A stretch of DNA of 64,000 bases from NCBI GenBank assembly GCA_020466095.1, contig CM035808.1, forward strand, positions 32,763,502 to 32,827,501, given 5' to 3'. The notes beneath the pieces were generated by a model. The model was not told where the DNA came from and did not search any database. It saw only the letters and a list, made by a program, of their open reading frames with translations. Positions 1 to 12,863 of the stretch are shown here, in pieces. The stretch's first letter is position 1. Each line of letters begins with the position of its first letter. The translations under genes and the position numbers were made by a program. Source of the DNA: Chlorops oryzae (taxonomy: Eukaryota; Arthropoda; Insecta; Diptera; Chloropidae).

Positions 1-2020
1 TTTACACCGAAGCCAATTCATTACTACAGGTATGGTATTGTACAGATCATGTGAAAGCTCAAACTAAGCTCCGCAGGTAGTCAAATATTCAAATATTCTT
101 TCTTAAATATTTAAATGCATACTTTTAGGGCTCAATATAAATATTTGTGGTTGCTCTGTTTATATTTCATATAAGTATATTGTTACTTATACTTTTTCGA
201 CCCAAATCAGCAATCAATCTTTGTCCTTCCACATATGTAGATAATCTCAATAGATAATAACCATTACAAGCTGCCTCCAAGTCTCAACATGCCAACCTTT
301 TGCGTACATTTTACTTTCAAGGAGAGAACATATAAAAAGCATACATTTTTAAATGCCCGAAAAGACGATGGGAAAATAAAAAATTCGCATTTCCAATAGT
401 TATTAAAACAATTTTTTAATAAATTCTGCAGCAGAGCTTCGTTTAATTCACGATTGTTTTTGTTTTCTGTTATAATTATTCGAACGAGCAAAATGGCGGC
501 CGAGTTCAATTTCTTGTCGTGATTGTGCAGATCGCCATATAATAATATGTTAATTAAATTTTCCTGTTTGCAAATACATACATCGTTTTATCCTTGTAAA
601 ATTCCGTTGAAAAAATAACCGTTCTACGAAACGAGAAGCGATGTTTTAATTAAAAGTTGTAATTTAATTACAAGCAAAAGCTTTAATCAAAAATGTTTTT
701 TTTTCATTTTTGTCTTTAAATAAATGAAAAATATTTATAGATGAAAATCTACGGAAATGGGGGAGAGGCTTCCTTCAGCGTTATTTCCTCTCCATTCATC
801 CCAGCCGGGGCTCTCCTGATTGGGTATACAATTCAGTTCGCCGTTCTCCCTGAACATCAACGGTGTTCAAAGACTTTTTTTTTCGTTGAACCTTTTCCGA
901 TTCCCGAAGAAATTTTTGCGTTTTTCTACCTTTCGAAGAAAAAAGAATCCCTTCAAAAAGAGCAAAAAAAAAAACCCCTTCATATTTCAAATCCCACCTT
1001 TTCATACATGCTCATCTCAAATGACGAAACTATTCTCCACTTAAAAAAAAAAAAAAAAAAAAAACGACCACTAAAAAAGGTAACTGCGACATTAATGCTG
1101 CGATGGTATGCGGGCAACTTCAAAATATCATCTACCTTAACCCTCTGTGCACACCCCTTTATTTTTTTTATAGTCCACCCACACCACAGCTAGCTCAACT
1201 GAAGGCTCTTACTGGTGCGGAGCGCGGACTACTTCAAGCTCCTTTTTTTGTGTTTTTCTTTCTTTTTTTTTTTTTTTTGCTGTCGCAAATTTTATGCTTC
1301 TTCACATTTCTTGTGGATTATATTTTTATTCCTTCTGCTTCCTTCCACACATTTTAGTGCTTTTATATTAAATTTCACATTTCGTCTTCTCGTTTTTAAC
1401 GAGAGCTCCTTTTTTATTTCTTTCTTTTTTTTTCATATTTATTTTTGTTTTTGTATTTTTACTCGTCAGATAAAATTCAAAAATGAAAAAAGGGATAAAA
1501 TAAAAATAAAAAATTATGCCGGACAAAACTGGTGAAATTTTTGTAGTTGCTGTTGTGGGTTGATGGGGCGGGCGAGAGTTGATGAAGGGGTCGGTGAATC
1601 GTCGGACATTACTGCGATGCCCTCGATGGTGTGTACTTTTTTATGCATGAAATTTTCCAAATTTTTTTTTTCGAACTGAAATATTTCACTTCGAAAATGA
1701 AAAATAATTTGAGTTCTTTTTATTTTATTTTTTGTGCTTTCTTGGGTCCTTTCAACCTTTTTTTTAGTACTTTCAGTTCCGTTTTTTCTCCTTCTTATTT
1801 TGTGTGTCAGAGCAGAAATCCTTTTTTATGTACTTCCATAGTTATTTCATTTTTGCCCGAGCACTTTTTTGGTGGAGGGGGATGTGCATGGTTCGAGGGG
1901 CGACGAGGGTCGTTGGAATCGTTTTGTATAAGTTTGTATTTGTATGTGACTGTGTGAGCGTACATTTTTTACGCTGGCATTTTATATCATTTTTATAGCG
2001 GAGTTTCTTCTTCTTCTACT

Positions 2021-2059
<39 letters not shown>

Positions 2060-2325
2060 GAATTTATATATTTTAATCTAAAAGTTTACGAACGTCCTTT
2101 GTATATCCCGTGCTGCAGTAATTTTTACGAGCCACTGCTGTGGAATGGAAAATTCTGACTTGTAATTTAGAGGGTTGCCCATTATCATAATGATCTTTTC
2201 ATCTTGTGTTTTTATTCAAAGTTTTAATCAAGCAAATATATTGAAGCGAAGAAAAACAAAAAAATCTAATTTATGTATACTTAAGCATTTTAATTTATTT
2301 AATTTTTTCAAACAATTCCTTGCAG
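1..2325. other. Upstream region of the BTB-psq gene, no gene seen
   Basis: AT-rich DNA with long T and A runs and a (TA)n microsatellite at about 2025-2055. I see no convincing coding exon: the open frames here run through homopolymers. It probably holds the 5' UTR, promoter or first intron of the BTB gene, because a splice acceptor (TTGCAG, ending 2325) lies 19 bases before that gene's ATG. A roughly 100-bp stretch at 40-140 resembles 45748-45850, so it is part of a dispersed repeat. Confidence 0.5.
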
Positions 2326-2344
2326 GCTTAAAAGTCGTGAGAAA

Positions 2345-5300
2345 ATGCTGCCGCAACAGTACTGTCTTCGCTGGAAATACCATCACAGCAATTTGCAGAC
2401 CATGTTCTCACAGTTGCTTGACCGTGGCAGCTTCTGTGACGTCACACTAGCATGTGAAGGGCAATTGATCCGGGCGCATCGTGTCGTACTGTGCGCGTGC
2501 AGTACATTCTTCGATACGGTTTTATCCAACTATGCCAGCGAACGCGATCCCATCATTATAATGAAGGACGTAACATTCGCCGATGTCCGATGCCTCATAG
2601 AGTTCATGTATAAAGGCGAAATAAATGTGGAACATGTAAGTGTCATATGACAAACGGGCATTTTCAGAAAAAGTACTTTTTTTTTAAAAAGGAGTAAAAG
2701 TACTATTTATCGCATTATTGAATGCGGGACTTAAAATTACTCATTTAACCCGGTAGCGCCTGAATTAAAAAAAAAATAAATATAAAAAATAAAATATGAA
2801 CTGGTTCAGGTATGGGAATGACAGAAAACCAACCATTTCAGTGATGCATATGGCATCGCTGGGCGCTACCGGGTTAAGTGCCGCGTCTGTTTGGAAATGT
2901 GCCCATATTTATGTAAAAAGTAGCAGGGAGCTATCGAGGAGTTTCGTAAGTACTCCCGACCAGTGTGAAGATCTTTTTTAAGGAGTTTTTCCTTTAATCA
3001 GTATTAGACCCACAACTGAAGACGTTTTAAAAATAAGTTTTTTGGACTCTAAGACCCTCTTAGAAGACCTTTATTTTAGTAATAAATTTTTGGTTCTGAA
3101 CAGTTTCTACTAGAATCCTTCGAAAAGAAGATAATTTCCCAAAAAAAAAAAAAAAAAAAAAAATAGTCCCCATAAAAGACTCAATAGAAGAGTTTCTAAG
3201 AAGCTCCCAATGGGAACTCTCATAAGACCGAAATGTGTTCCTCATATTGACAGGATTTTTAAAAACTTGCCATTATTATTTAAAGGCCCACTTGGCAACT
3301 CTGCTCAAGACTGCTGATGATCTCAAAATCAAAGGACTTGCCGAAGTCACATGGAGAGAAAATGACGACGGTGTACCGACCCCGCCAACTCCAACAGCAG
3401 AGTTTCATTCACCAACTCAAGAAAGTATCTTTCCACACGATCATCACGAGCGTTCGTCACCGATTTTCGAAGGACGACGCACGGAGCGTCGTTCAGTCAC
3501 ACCTCCACCAATCGATGCTAGAAAATTACATTCCATGCCAACACTTACGCCCATACCAGCATCAAGAAACCCAGGCCAAGCATCGACGACATCATCAATG
3601 GAATTTCTAGGACCGAAACGTAAACGTGGTCGTCCACCCCTAGATGATGCCTACGATGTATTTAATATGTAAGTTCCAACGATGGTACATGAAACGTTCA
3701 AAATTTTGTAATATCTCCTTTAGACACAAGCTGGCACACTTCGCCAATCATATGGAACACCAAGCATACCTTGAAGCACAACATTATGCGGATGAGTCAC
3801 GTCAACAAGCCGGTCGAACATCAATGTCGCCAACATCCGCGGCAGCTGTCTATCAGCATGTATGTTAATTATTATCGGGGCAATTGAAAAATTTTGATAG
3901 ACCTATGGAATGATCCGTTCATTACACACATTCTTTACAGCACGTTCAACAACAACAGAGCAAACAGCGTCTACGACATCGTCCGAAACGTATCAGTAGC
4001 ACAGATAATGATCACGATGAATCGCTTAATCCCGGTCCCGAATGGATTAACAGTAATTTAGAAGTGAATATCTCCGAGGCGACATCGAAAGCCGACGACA
4101 AAAAGAGTTCCAACGAAACAGAGAGTTGCAAATCAAGCAAGGAAGAGAAACTCGATAAAGGGGAGCCACCGAAAAAATCCGAACACAAGCGTCGTCAGAG
4201 ATCATTGGATAATGACCATTCCGAACGTTACGAAAGGCCACAAAAACGAAAGAACTCACAAACCGAACAGCGAACGAATAGCACAACGTCCCACAAACAA
4301 CATTCCGACGGAGATATCGAAAAACCCGATAAAGAACAGACTGAAGAGCAAAGCCATGAAACCGATACAGTCCCACAGCCAGTCGAAGAAATCGAAAGTG
4401 TGAAGCAAGTGCTGGAACATCAGCAGCAGCAGCAGCAGCGAAACGAGCCAGAAACCAGTGTAGCCAATTCGACTTCGAGGCAATCATCGCCCAATTTCGA
4501 CAACACGTCGAAGTAGCAATCTAGCATCATCATCGACATCATCGTCGTCATTGCCGCCGCCGCAGCCGGGCCTGCAACATCCTCATTTTGGAAAATTTGC
4601 TCCAGAGGGCTATCTGCTCAACGAACATGGCATGTTAATGACACATGATTCGTTTGTTCATGCTCCGACGGCCAGCATTCCAGTGGCCGCCGGAAGCTCG
4701 ACTTCTGCAAATGGCTCTGATCAGGAATTCGTCGATATCAAAATGGAAGACTTCGATGCCGCCGACTTGCGTTTGACAAGTGAGGAAATGTCCCAGTGGC
4801 AGGATGTCATTAAAATGGATGATTATTTGGCAAAGGGACGGCGACCACAATTTTGGGAGGAGCCATTTACGCGACGTGTAAGTATTCATCGAGGATGAAA
4901 AAAGAGGGGGATTTTGTTTTTTTTTAAATAGGGACCTTTATAAGAGTTGATCTTTTTCAGGTGTTGGATGCCATAAAAAATAAAAGACTTGAAATGAAAA
5001 AGGCTGCAAGGATTTTGGGCGTTTCTTATGGTACCCTGTATGGCCGTTACCGCGAAGTTTATGGCTGCTTAAAACATCCTTACAGGTTGGTAGGCAAATT
5101 TAAACTGTTAATCCTTATGTCTGAATCATTTTCTCTTACAGTAATAGCTCCGGCTATCGGCCTTCTTCCAGCCAGTTGGCAATTCAGCCACGTTTCGATA
5201 TGGTTTGGCCAACTTCTAAGCGTGAATCGGCAGCATTATTACCAGGCCCATTAGGTTAGTTTATTCCAAACAATTCTTTGACCGATAATCAAAAATTTTA

Positions 5301-5389
5301 ACACAAAAAAAAATTACTTCTCTTCTGCAGATATTGGCAAACTGCGACCAAAGGATCTCTCCGAACTATGGGCTAGACCGCAAATTTGA
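2345..5389 (+). CDS. BTB/POZ + pipsqueak-type HTH transcription factor, frame broken once
   Basis: Seven coding exons: 2345-2635, 3286-3668, 3724-3859, 3941-4877, 4961-5085, 5142-5254 and 5331-5389, all with GT-AG borders and matching phases; about 680 aa. Residues 1-115 are a BTB/POZ dimerisation domain of the ttk type (starts MLPQQYCLRWKYHHSN, later FCDVTLACEG). An AT-hook-like basic patch KRKRGRPPL sits near residue 207. The middle is low-complexity, with a short poly-Gln. The C-terminal exon at 4961 encodes a pipsqueak HTH (AARILGVSYGTLYGRYRE), which binds DNA. Exon 4 is 1 nt too long: the frame ending at TAG 4514-4516 must shift by one base near 4512 to join the frame that reads on to the HTH. 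Family: nuclear regulators such as bric-a-brac and pipsqueak. The closest Drosophila relatives may be CG3726 or CG8924 (from memory, unverified). The start could lie further upstream, since the frame is open back to the acceptor. Confidence 0.9.
2749..2873. mobile_element. TTAA-flanked piggyBac-like MITE in a BTB-gene intron
   Basis: A 125-bp element with perfect 12-bp terminal inverted repeats (CCCGGTAGCGCC ... GGCGCTACCGGG), flanked on both sides by TTAA (2745-2748 and 2874-2877). TTAA target sites and CCC ends are the signature of piggyBac-type transposition. There is no coding capacity. It lies in the intron between the first two coding exons of the BTB gene. Confidence 0.8.
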
Positions 5390-6748
5390 AAAAAGGTTAA
5401 AAAGTCCAAATATCATCCTTACACATTACTATGAAAACGCTGAATTTCCATTTGAGTATTCTATATAATTATCTATAATTTATTTTGAAATCAGTTAAGC
5501 GCTTAATTTTGTTATTACTGGTGCAGTTTGTAATTTTAAACTATCTAATTTAATTTATTTATTTTTCTAATATAAACGATAACAAGAGAAAAGACATTAG
5601 AAAAGACAATTCCCATTTTAGATAAATTCAGTTAGGATTAAGTCGTAATTAAGTTGTGTAGAAATTTCTTTAGCATTTAAGCATCAAAGCATCCCATTAA
5701 ATGCGATTAAAAGAAAGAAAAGAAAAAAAAGAAGAAAAAACAAAATGGAAAAAGTAGTAAATATTTAAAATATTATTGTGAAAAAGCTTAAAATCTAATA
5801 AAAAAAATGAAGATATTGTAGCATTGAACGATTTTGTTTTTTGAACAAATAGGTCTTTTTCTTCTTGTTTTTTGTATATAGTAAAAGATCACAAAGGAGT
5901 TGAGACCCCTCAAAAAGTTTCATGAGAAATGTAAATAAAAAGTTTATGAGTAAACTCAATAGTAATGAATTTCCAATTTTGTAATAAGATAAATGCAAAA
6001 TAAAGCCCTTTTCCCAAACGAATTACTTTGAATTTAATTTTTCATATAGGAATACTAAAGGAGATTTATAAAATTTTGATTTTTTAAAAACTTTAACTTT
6101 ACTGTTTCATTATGCTTGCGTACCCACCAGAGGTACCCAAATGATGAGTTTCGTGTGGACAATATTCATACGAATATATTATTATTCATTGATATAAACA
6201 TTTTTAATTAAAATGGTGATAAAATTTAAATTTTGTATAGAAAACTGAAAAATAAAATTTTTTTTTTCTAGCCAATAACAAATTGACAGAATTTCGGTAT
6301 ATGGGCATTTCCTAAAAAAGTAACGTTTTTTTCGCGTCCGTATAAAGCTAATTGCCTTTCGAATTTGCATAACAATTTTCATAAATAGAAAAGTCCGCAT
6401 GAACTGCAAGAATGTATTGAGAAAGTACTATTTACCGCATTCTTGAATTCGGGACTTAAAATTACATACATTCACAGATACAGCCAATATTTATTAGTAA
6501 AATACTAATGTTGCTCAAGGTTCGGCTTGTTCCGAGGGTTTCCTCTGAGCTTGAAATGTTAGGATCTTATCTCTATGCAGCCTCGTTGCATGTCTGTCGT
6601 TCAAGAGAAGCAGCAAATAGAAAAAAAAAAGAATTATTATCCTGTTTTTTTCAGAATATTTCCTAAAAATATGCAATGGAATTTTTTAAAACCATATCCG
6701 TTTTTTAACCAAAACAGATCGTTATCGAAAACATATCGATAATCACTT
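5390..6748. other. 3' flank of the BTB-psq gene
   Basis: 3' UTR and downstream DNA, with candidate polyadenylation signals AATAAA near 5998 and AATAAAA near 5797. A stretch at 6420-6470 repeats an intronic piece of the BTB gene (2696-2742) almost word for word, and 6295-6350 carries the GGGCATTTCC terminus of a dispersed transposon family seen again near 35690. No gene seen. Confidence 0.5.
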
Positions 6749-8351
6749 TAAGGGATAGGGCTGGCAATCTATCGATAGTATCGACATGACTATCGACATG
6801 AAATCGATATTTTTCGATGCATGAAGCCGTTTACAGTAGTCAATTATTGATGTCAATTTTCACTTCTTGGCCGAGCAAAGTGCGGGCATTTAGAAAAAAA
6901 TGGACCGTTTTTGGGTTACACATACTAGGTAGATCTTTTCGTGCCCCCTTTCGTACGCGGAAACATGGATATTAATCTAAAGGCGAATAAATATAATAAC
7001 ACTGCTCAACAATAAAAATGCCTTTGACTTGAAACCAATTTTTTTTTGTAGTATTTTTTTCGCTGAATCTCAATATATGCGTAAAATTTGAAAGTTAGCT
7101 CGCGTTTTTTAAATATCAGCTAAGAAAGGTTTTGCGAATTTTTGTCAATATTTTTTAGTCGTAGCCCCATTATCGTTCGACCGTTTCAAAAAAACTTTAA
7201 TTTATATGAAAGAAGAGTAAAAATACAACATATTCTTCATACATATGGATGAAATCGGTTCAACAGTTTAGGCGCTATAGGTCGATAAAGGCGAGAAATT
7301 TATGAAATTTTTAACAATTTTGTACAAAAACTTGATTTCAAACCGATATAATTTCCGAAAAAGGTCCGGTATTTAAGTTCAGGCTATCTTAAGTAAAAGA
7401 GTGGATTTCTAAGACCATTTCAAGACCAAGACAAAAAATATCCGATGAATGGTTCATATTTTAATTGGGTTTTTAGAAAAAATGAGACGACTTTTTTTAC
7501 GCCGGAAAATATGCCATATATTTTTTTTATATATTAATATAACTTAAAGACAGAAATAAAAAAATTGTGGCATATTTTCCGGCGTGAAAAAAGTCGTCTC
7601 ATTTTTTCTAAAAACCCAATTAAAATATGAACCATTCATCGGATATTTTTTGTCTTGGTCTTGAAATGGTCTTAGAAATCCACTCTTTTACTTAAGATAG
7701 CCTGAACTTAAATACCGGACCTTTTTCGGAAATTATATCGGTTTGAAATCAAGTTTTTGTACAAAATTGTTAAAAATTTCATAAATTTCTCGCCTTTATC
7801 GACCTATAGCGCCTAAACTGTTGAACCGATTTCATCCATATGTATGAAGAATATGTTGTATTTTTACTCTTCTTTCATATAAATTAAAGTTTTTTTAAAA
7901 CGGTCGAACGATAATGGGGCTACGACTAAAAAATATTGACAAAAATTCGCAAAACCTTTCTTAGCTGATATTTAAAAAACGCGAGCTAACTTTCAAATTT
8001 TACGCATATATTGAGATTCAGCGAAAAAAATACTACAAAAAAAAATTGGTTTCAAGTCAAAGGCACGCAAAAAGTTCGATTTTGTTGTGCAGTGTAATTT
8101 ACGATCAATAAATGGCAAGTGCCTCCATCGGACAAGTAACCATGAGGCCTTTTACACTAGAAAGACGGCAGATCTATCGAGTATGTGTAACCAAAAAACG
8201 CTCAATTTTTCTATAAATTCCCGCACTTTGCTCGGCCAAAACGTGAGAATTCACAGCAATAATTGACTAGTGTAAAAAGACTTCATCGAGAACCGACCAT
8301 TGATGTAAAATATCGATATTTTCAATCCATCGATGGTCAATCGTCATCCCT
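6749..8351. mobile_element. Large fold-back (inverted-repeat) transposable element
   Basis: A 1.6-kb nearly symmetrical palindrome. The inner arms, 7019-7516 and 7568-8065 (498 bp each), are almost identical as reverse complements; the only difference I found is a C/T near 7190. They are separated by a 51-bp AT-rich spacer. Outer arms (6749-6960 and 8190-8351) are also inverted copies but clearly diverged, sharing GGCCGAGCAAAGTGCGGG and ATCGATA-rich blocks. The ends read TAAGGGATAG and (reverse complement) AGGGATGACG, with a possible imperfect 8-bp target duplication AATCACTT/AATCACTA (6741-6748 and 8352-8359). I see no transposase frame. The end sits 88 bp before the XLF start codon. An old hAT-like element is one reading, but the superfamily is not secure. 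Confidence 0.85.
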
Positions 8352-8439
8352 AATCACTAAACAGCTGGCTGGTTTGTTTTTCCTATGTAATGGGGATTGT
8401 TTTAAAAAATTTTAGTAAATAGAGTAGAATAAATCCAAA

Positions 8440-10492
8440 ATGTGGGTAGAATTTGAAATCGATGGTAAAAAGTATTTTCTAATGTACAAAGTCGATTCTG
8501 GAAGCTATATAGACTGCGTTCTATACGACGGCAAACAGAGCTGGCACGAAAAACAAGAATTATGTATCATTGTGAAACGAGCGAAGGTAATTTTCCATTT
8601 CCATAGAACGTACATTTTCAAGTTTTTTTTTTTTTTAAACTTGAATTCTAATTGTTTTGTATATTGTAATATGAAATGTTTCAGGACATGAACAAACGTA
8701 TACTGCAGCTTGATGAAGCGCTCGTAAAGGGTATTTTTCAAAATAGCAAGCCAGTGGAAGCCAATTGGATGATTGAAGATGAGCCGCATTGCTCGAAAAA
8801 TTCCAACCTTAACCAACTTAAAATGAAATATATCTTAGGGACGTACCCATTTCATTTTACCTGGAACTTCTGCAAACAGACTGAACATGAAGTAAGTAAT
8901 TTCATTGCTAGTCAGTAATAATTTTTCTTATTCTTATTGAAATTTGCTTCTGCAGTTTCAGCAGTTTATACTGTTTCCACTGTTCCGGATCGTTCAAGGT
9001 CTGAATCGACAAAACGAGGAATTGAGAGAAATCGTACGCAAGAAAGACCGTGAAATAAACCAATACAAAGCCGAAGGGGCAATTTTAAAAATAGGTTAGA
9101 ATGTAACGAATTTTTTATATATATATATAATTTTTTTTTTCTAAATTCATATTTCATCATCTTTCGATGTAACAGTGACGGTCGCTACTCCAACTTTTAA
9201 CTTTACAAAATTTGATGAAAAGTACGCGGACACGATAGAGTCAACGAAAGAGATACTGCAGATATCAGATTTGCTAAAAGCGCAATATAAACCCATGCAA
9301 ACACCAATCAAATCAAATCATAACGTCCAAGGTGAGAGTGCAAAGGACAATGATGTAGTTAATGATGTGAAATTAACTCCAAGGCGAAGGTTAGTTATCG
9401 AAACGAAAAATTGACATTTATGTATATAAGGATAAGAGATTTGGTTTATTATTTAATGTTTCCTCAATTATGGTGCCTAGTTTCTCTTTAAATCAAAAGA
9501 GCAAATTTGTTTTCGAATCTTGAAAGTTCTCAAATTAAAAAGTCCTTCTTTTTTTTCGAGGCGACGTAAACTACTTGAGGAGCAAGAGCGTCGTCACGTT
9601 GAAAAAATCAAAACGCGAGCAAGGATCTTAGAGTACGAGAGTAGTCAGAGCGAGCAATTAACACCGAGTTCTACAGATGTTTCAGAAAACGAGACTGATA
9701 AAAAGAAACAAAATCCAAAAATTTCACCGAATAAAAAGATCGAAATTGATGTCGCAAATAAAGTCAAGGATAAAAATGAGAACAGCCAGTCCCCATCGCC
9801 CAAGAAGTACTTAAATTTCGATATTCATTAGCCGCCTTCATTTTGTTTTTATTGAAAAATTTATGTTTTCAGATCGCATAAGGAGACCGTCAAAAGTCCA
9901 ACTGAACGCCGAAATCTTGTAAAGGTTCAAATGAGCGAAACACCATTAGAGAACAATCAGAGCCCTCAACTAATTAAAAAAAGCTCTTTAGAGATTTTGG
10001 AAACCGAAACTGAGAAAACAAAATTGCCAAAAATGTCGCCAGCTAAAAGTCCTGAAATTAACGTTCAAATTAAAGTCCAGGAAAAGTTTGAAGACACACA
10101 ATCTATAAGGTTCGCAATGAAAGTACCTAATTTCCTTTATTTTTGTGTTAAAATTTGTTTTCTTTTTTTTTTTTTGTTTTTTGCTCAGAACTCAAAAGTG
10201 CACCGTCAAAATTCCAACTAGCAACACGCGAAGCCTAAGGAAAAGAAAACCAACTGATTATGTAGAAAACGAGGAGAGTCAAACTTCCTCTGAAGATTCG
10301 GTACCTGTGCAAAAATCAAAGAAAGAAGAAACTAATACATCTCCAGCTCAAATAGTTAGTCAATTAAATACCTCGGACGTCTCTGATGACATCAGGAGCA
10401 TTATCGATGAGTGGAAGAAGCTAGAAGAGCTAAGGGTTGCTGACTTAAAAAATATTCGTACTACAAGAACGGGAAAGCGTATAAGCAATTAA
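8440..10492 (+). CDS. NHEJ1: XLF/Cernunnos-like non-homologous end-joining factor
   Basis: Seven exons: 8440-8586, 8685-8891, 8956-9094, 9176-9389, 9561-9806, 9873-10109 and 10189-10492; phases agree, 497 aa. Residues 1-125 match the XLF head domain: WHEKQELCIIVKRAKDMNKR corresponds to the human WHE...SQRAKELNKR block, and FHFTWNF corresponds to FYWNF. Residues 125-165 (ELREIVRKKDREINQYKAEG) match the start of the XLF dimerising coiled coil. The rest is a long Lys/Ser/Glu-rich, probably disordered tail with a nuclear-localisation-like RKRKP. In the known family, XLF bridges XRCC4-ligase IV at DNA ends; human XLF is 299 aa, so the tail here is about 200 residues longer. AATAAA overlaps the stop region. 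The fly homologue I recall is CG12728. The alternative, XRCC4 or PAXX, fits less well because of the head motifs. Confidence 0.85.
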
Positions 10493-11030
10493 ATAAAATA
10501 AGTTAGTCAAATTACAAAAAATGTATTTTTGAGTGCTGTGTACATTTTTAAGCAATCTATTTAACTAAGCTAACGTTAGTCAGAAAGTGAGAATATAATT
10601 TTAATAAACGAATTTTATAATTTGGCTAAGATTTTTAATTGTTATAAAGAATTACAGAAACGATAGCGAAAATAAAAATTGTACAAAATTATTTCAAAAC
10701 CACTTTTGTCCTATAACTCGATGTTCTATATTCTCGCAAATGGGCTTTAGATAAAAATAAATCTGAAAAGTGCGAGCGTAGGCTCTTCTTTTATACCAAT
10801 CAATCTATAAATTAATGAATAACTAAAACTTATGGCAGAGTTTTCGGTATCGAACTGTTGAATAAATCCAACTGGAAATTGATAAGATAAAATAGATAAA
10901 AATTTACCTTTGAGTATCTTACGTTTGATACTTTATCAAAAATGTTTGGCTTCACTCTGCCTATGACCGCCGTCGTGTCGTTTGAGTCGCGCCAATATTT
11001 TTTCAAAGTTGCAAATAACGTAACAAAAAT
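10493..11030. other. Intergenic region between the XLF gene and SP1
   Basis: AT-rich spacer holding the XLF 3' UTR and the SP1 promoter region. I see no additional gene or clear repeat. Confidence 0.5.
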
Positions 11031-12311
<1,281 letters not shown>

Positions 12312-12863
12312 TATGTGATTGGGGGCGGTAGTTTTCAAAAATTACGTTGGAAGGCTGTAAAATTTATGAATTATAGAATTTAGAAGAATGTGCGTTAATA
12401 AGAACCGGTTGAGAATAGAGGAAAATAAATTAATGAAATGAATTGTTAAGAATTATTTGAGATGTTATTAAGATTCGAATTGAAAGTTTCAAACATTTTT
12501 TTTTTTTTTCAAGACATTTGAATAACAACGAAATTACTCATTTTTATTTTCTTATCAATGAAAGACGTCATAAATGAAATTTTTGTTCAAAAGTAAACAA
12601 AACATAATGGCATATAAATTTTACAACTCGATAAGATAAAACACTATTCGCAAAGTGTTCTCCCATTCTACAATATGCATTATCTCCAGTCAATATTCTC
12701 AGCTTTGGATTGAAAGTGTCTTGTAACAAAAAGATTCTTAAGCGAAACGACTTCAATGATCATTCATTCATTCATTCATTCATTCATTCATTCAATGGAA
12801 ACCTTTTCACTTTAAAACGATTGTATGGCAGTCGTTCCAGTCAATATTTTAAAATATGAGCAC
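12312..12863. other. 3' flank of SP1 with an ATTC microsatellite
   Basis: Noncoding. A tetranucleotide repeat (CATT)n lies at about 12761-12794, just before the left terminus of the next transposable element. Nothing else recognised. Confidence 0.6.

Noticed and set aside
741..1957. Several Phe/Lys-rich open frames upstream of the BTB gene
   Set aside because: They run through T and A homopolymers, shift with run length, and have no splice or promoter support.
6749..8351. Polinton/Maverick terminal fragment
   Set aside because: The arms face each other with a 51-bp spacer and there is no Polinton coding sequence; a fold-back element explains it better.
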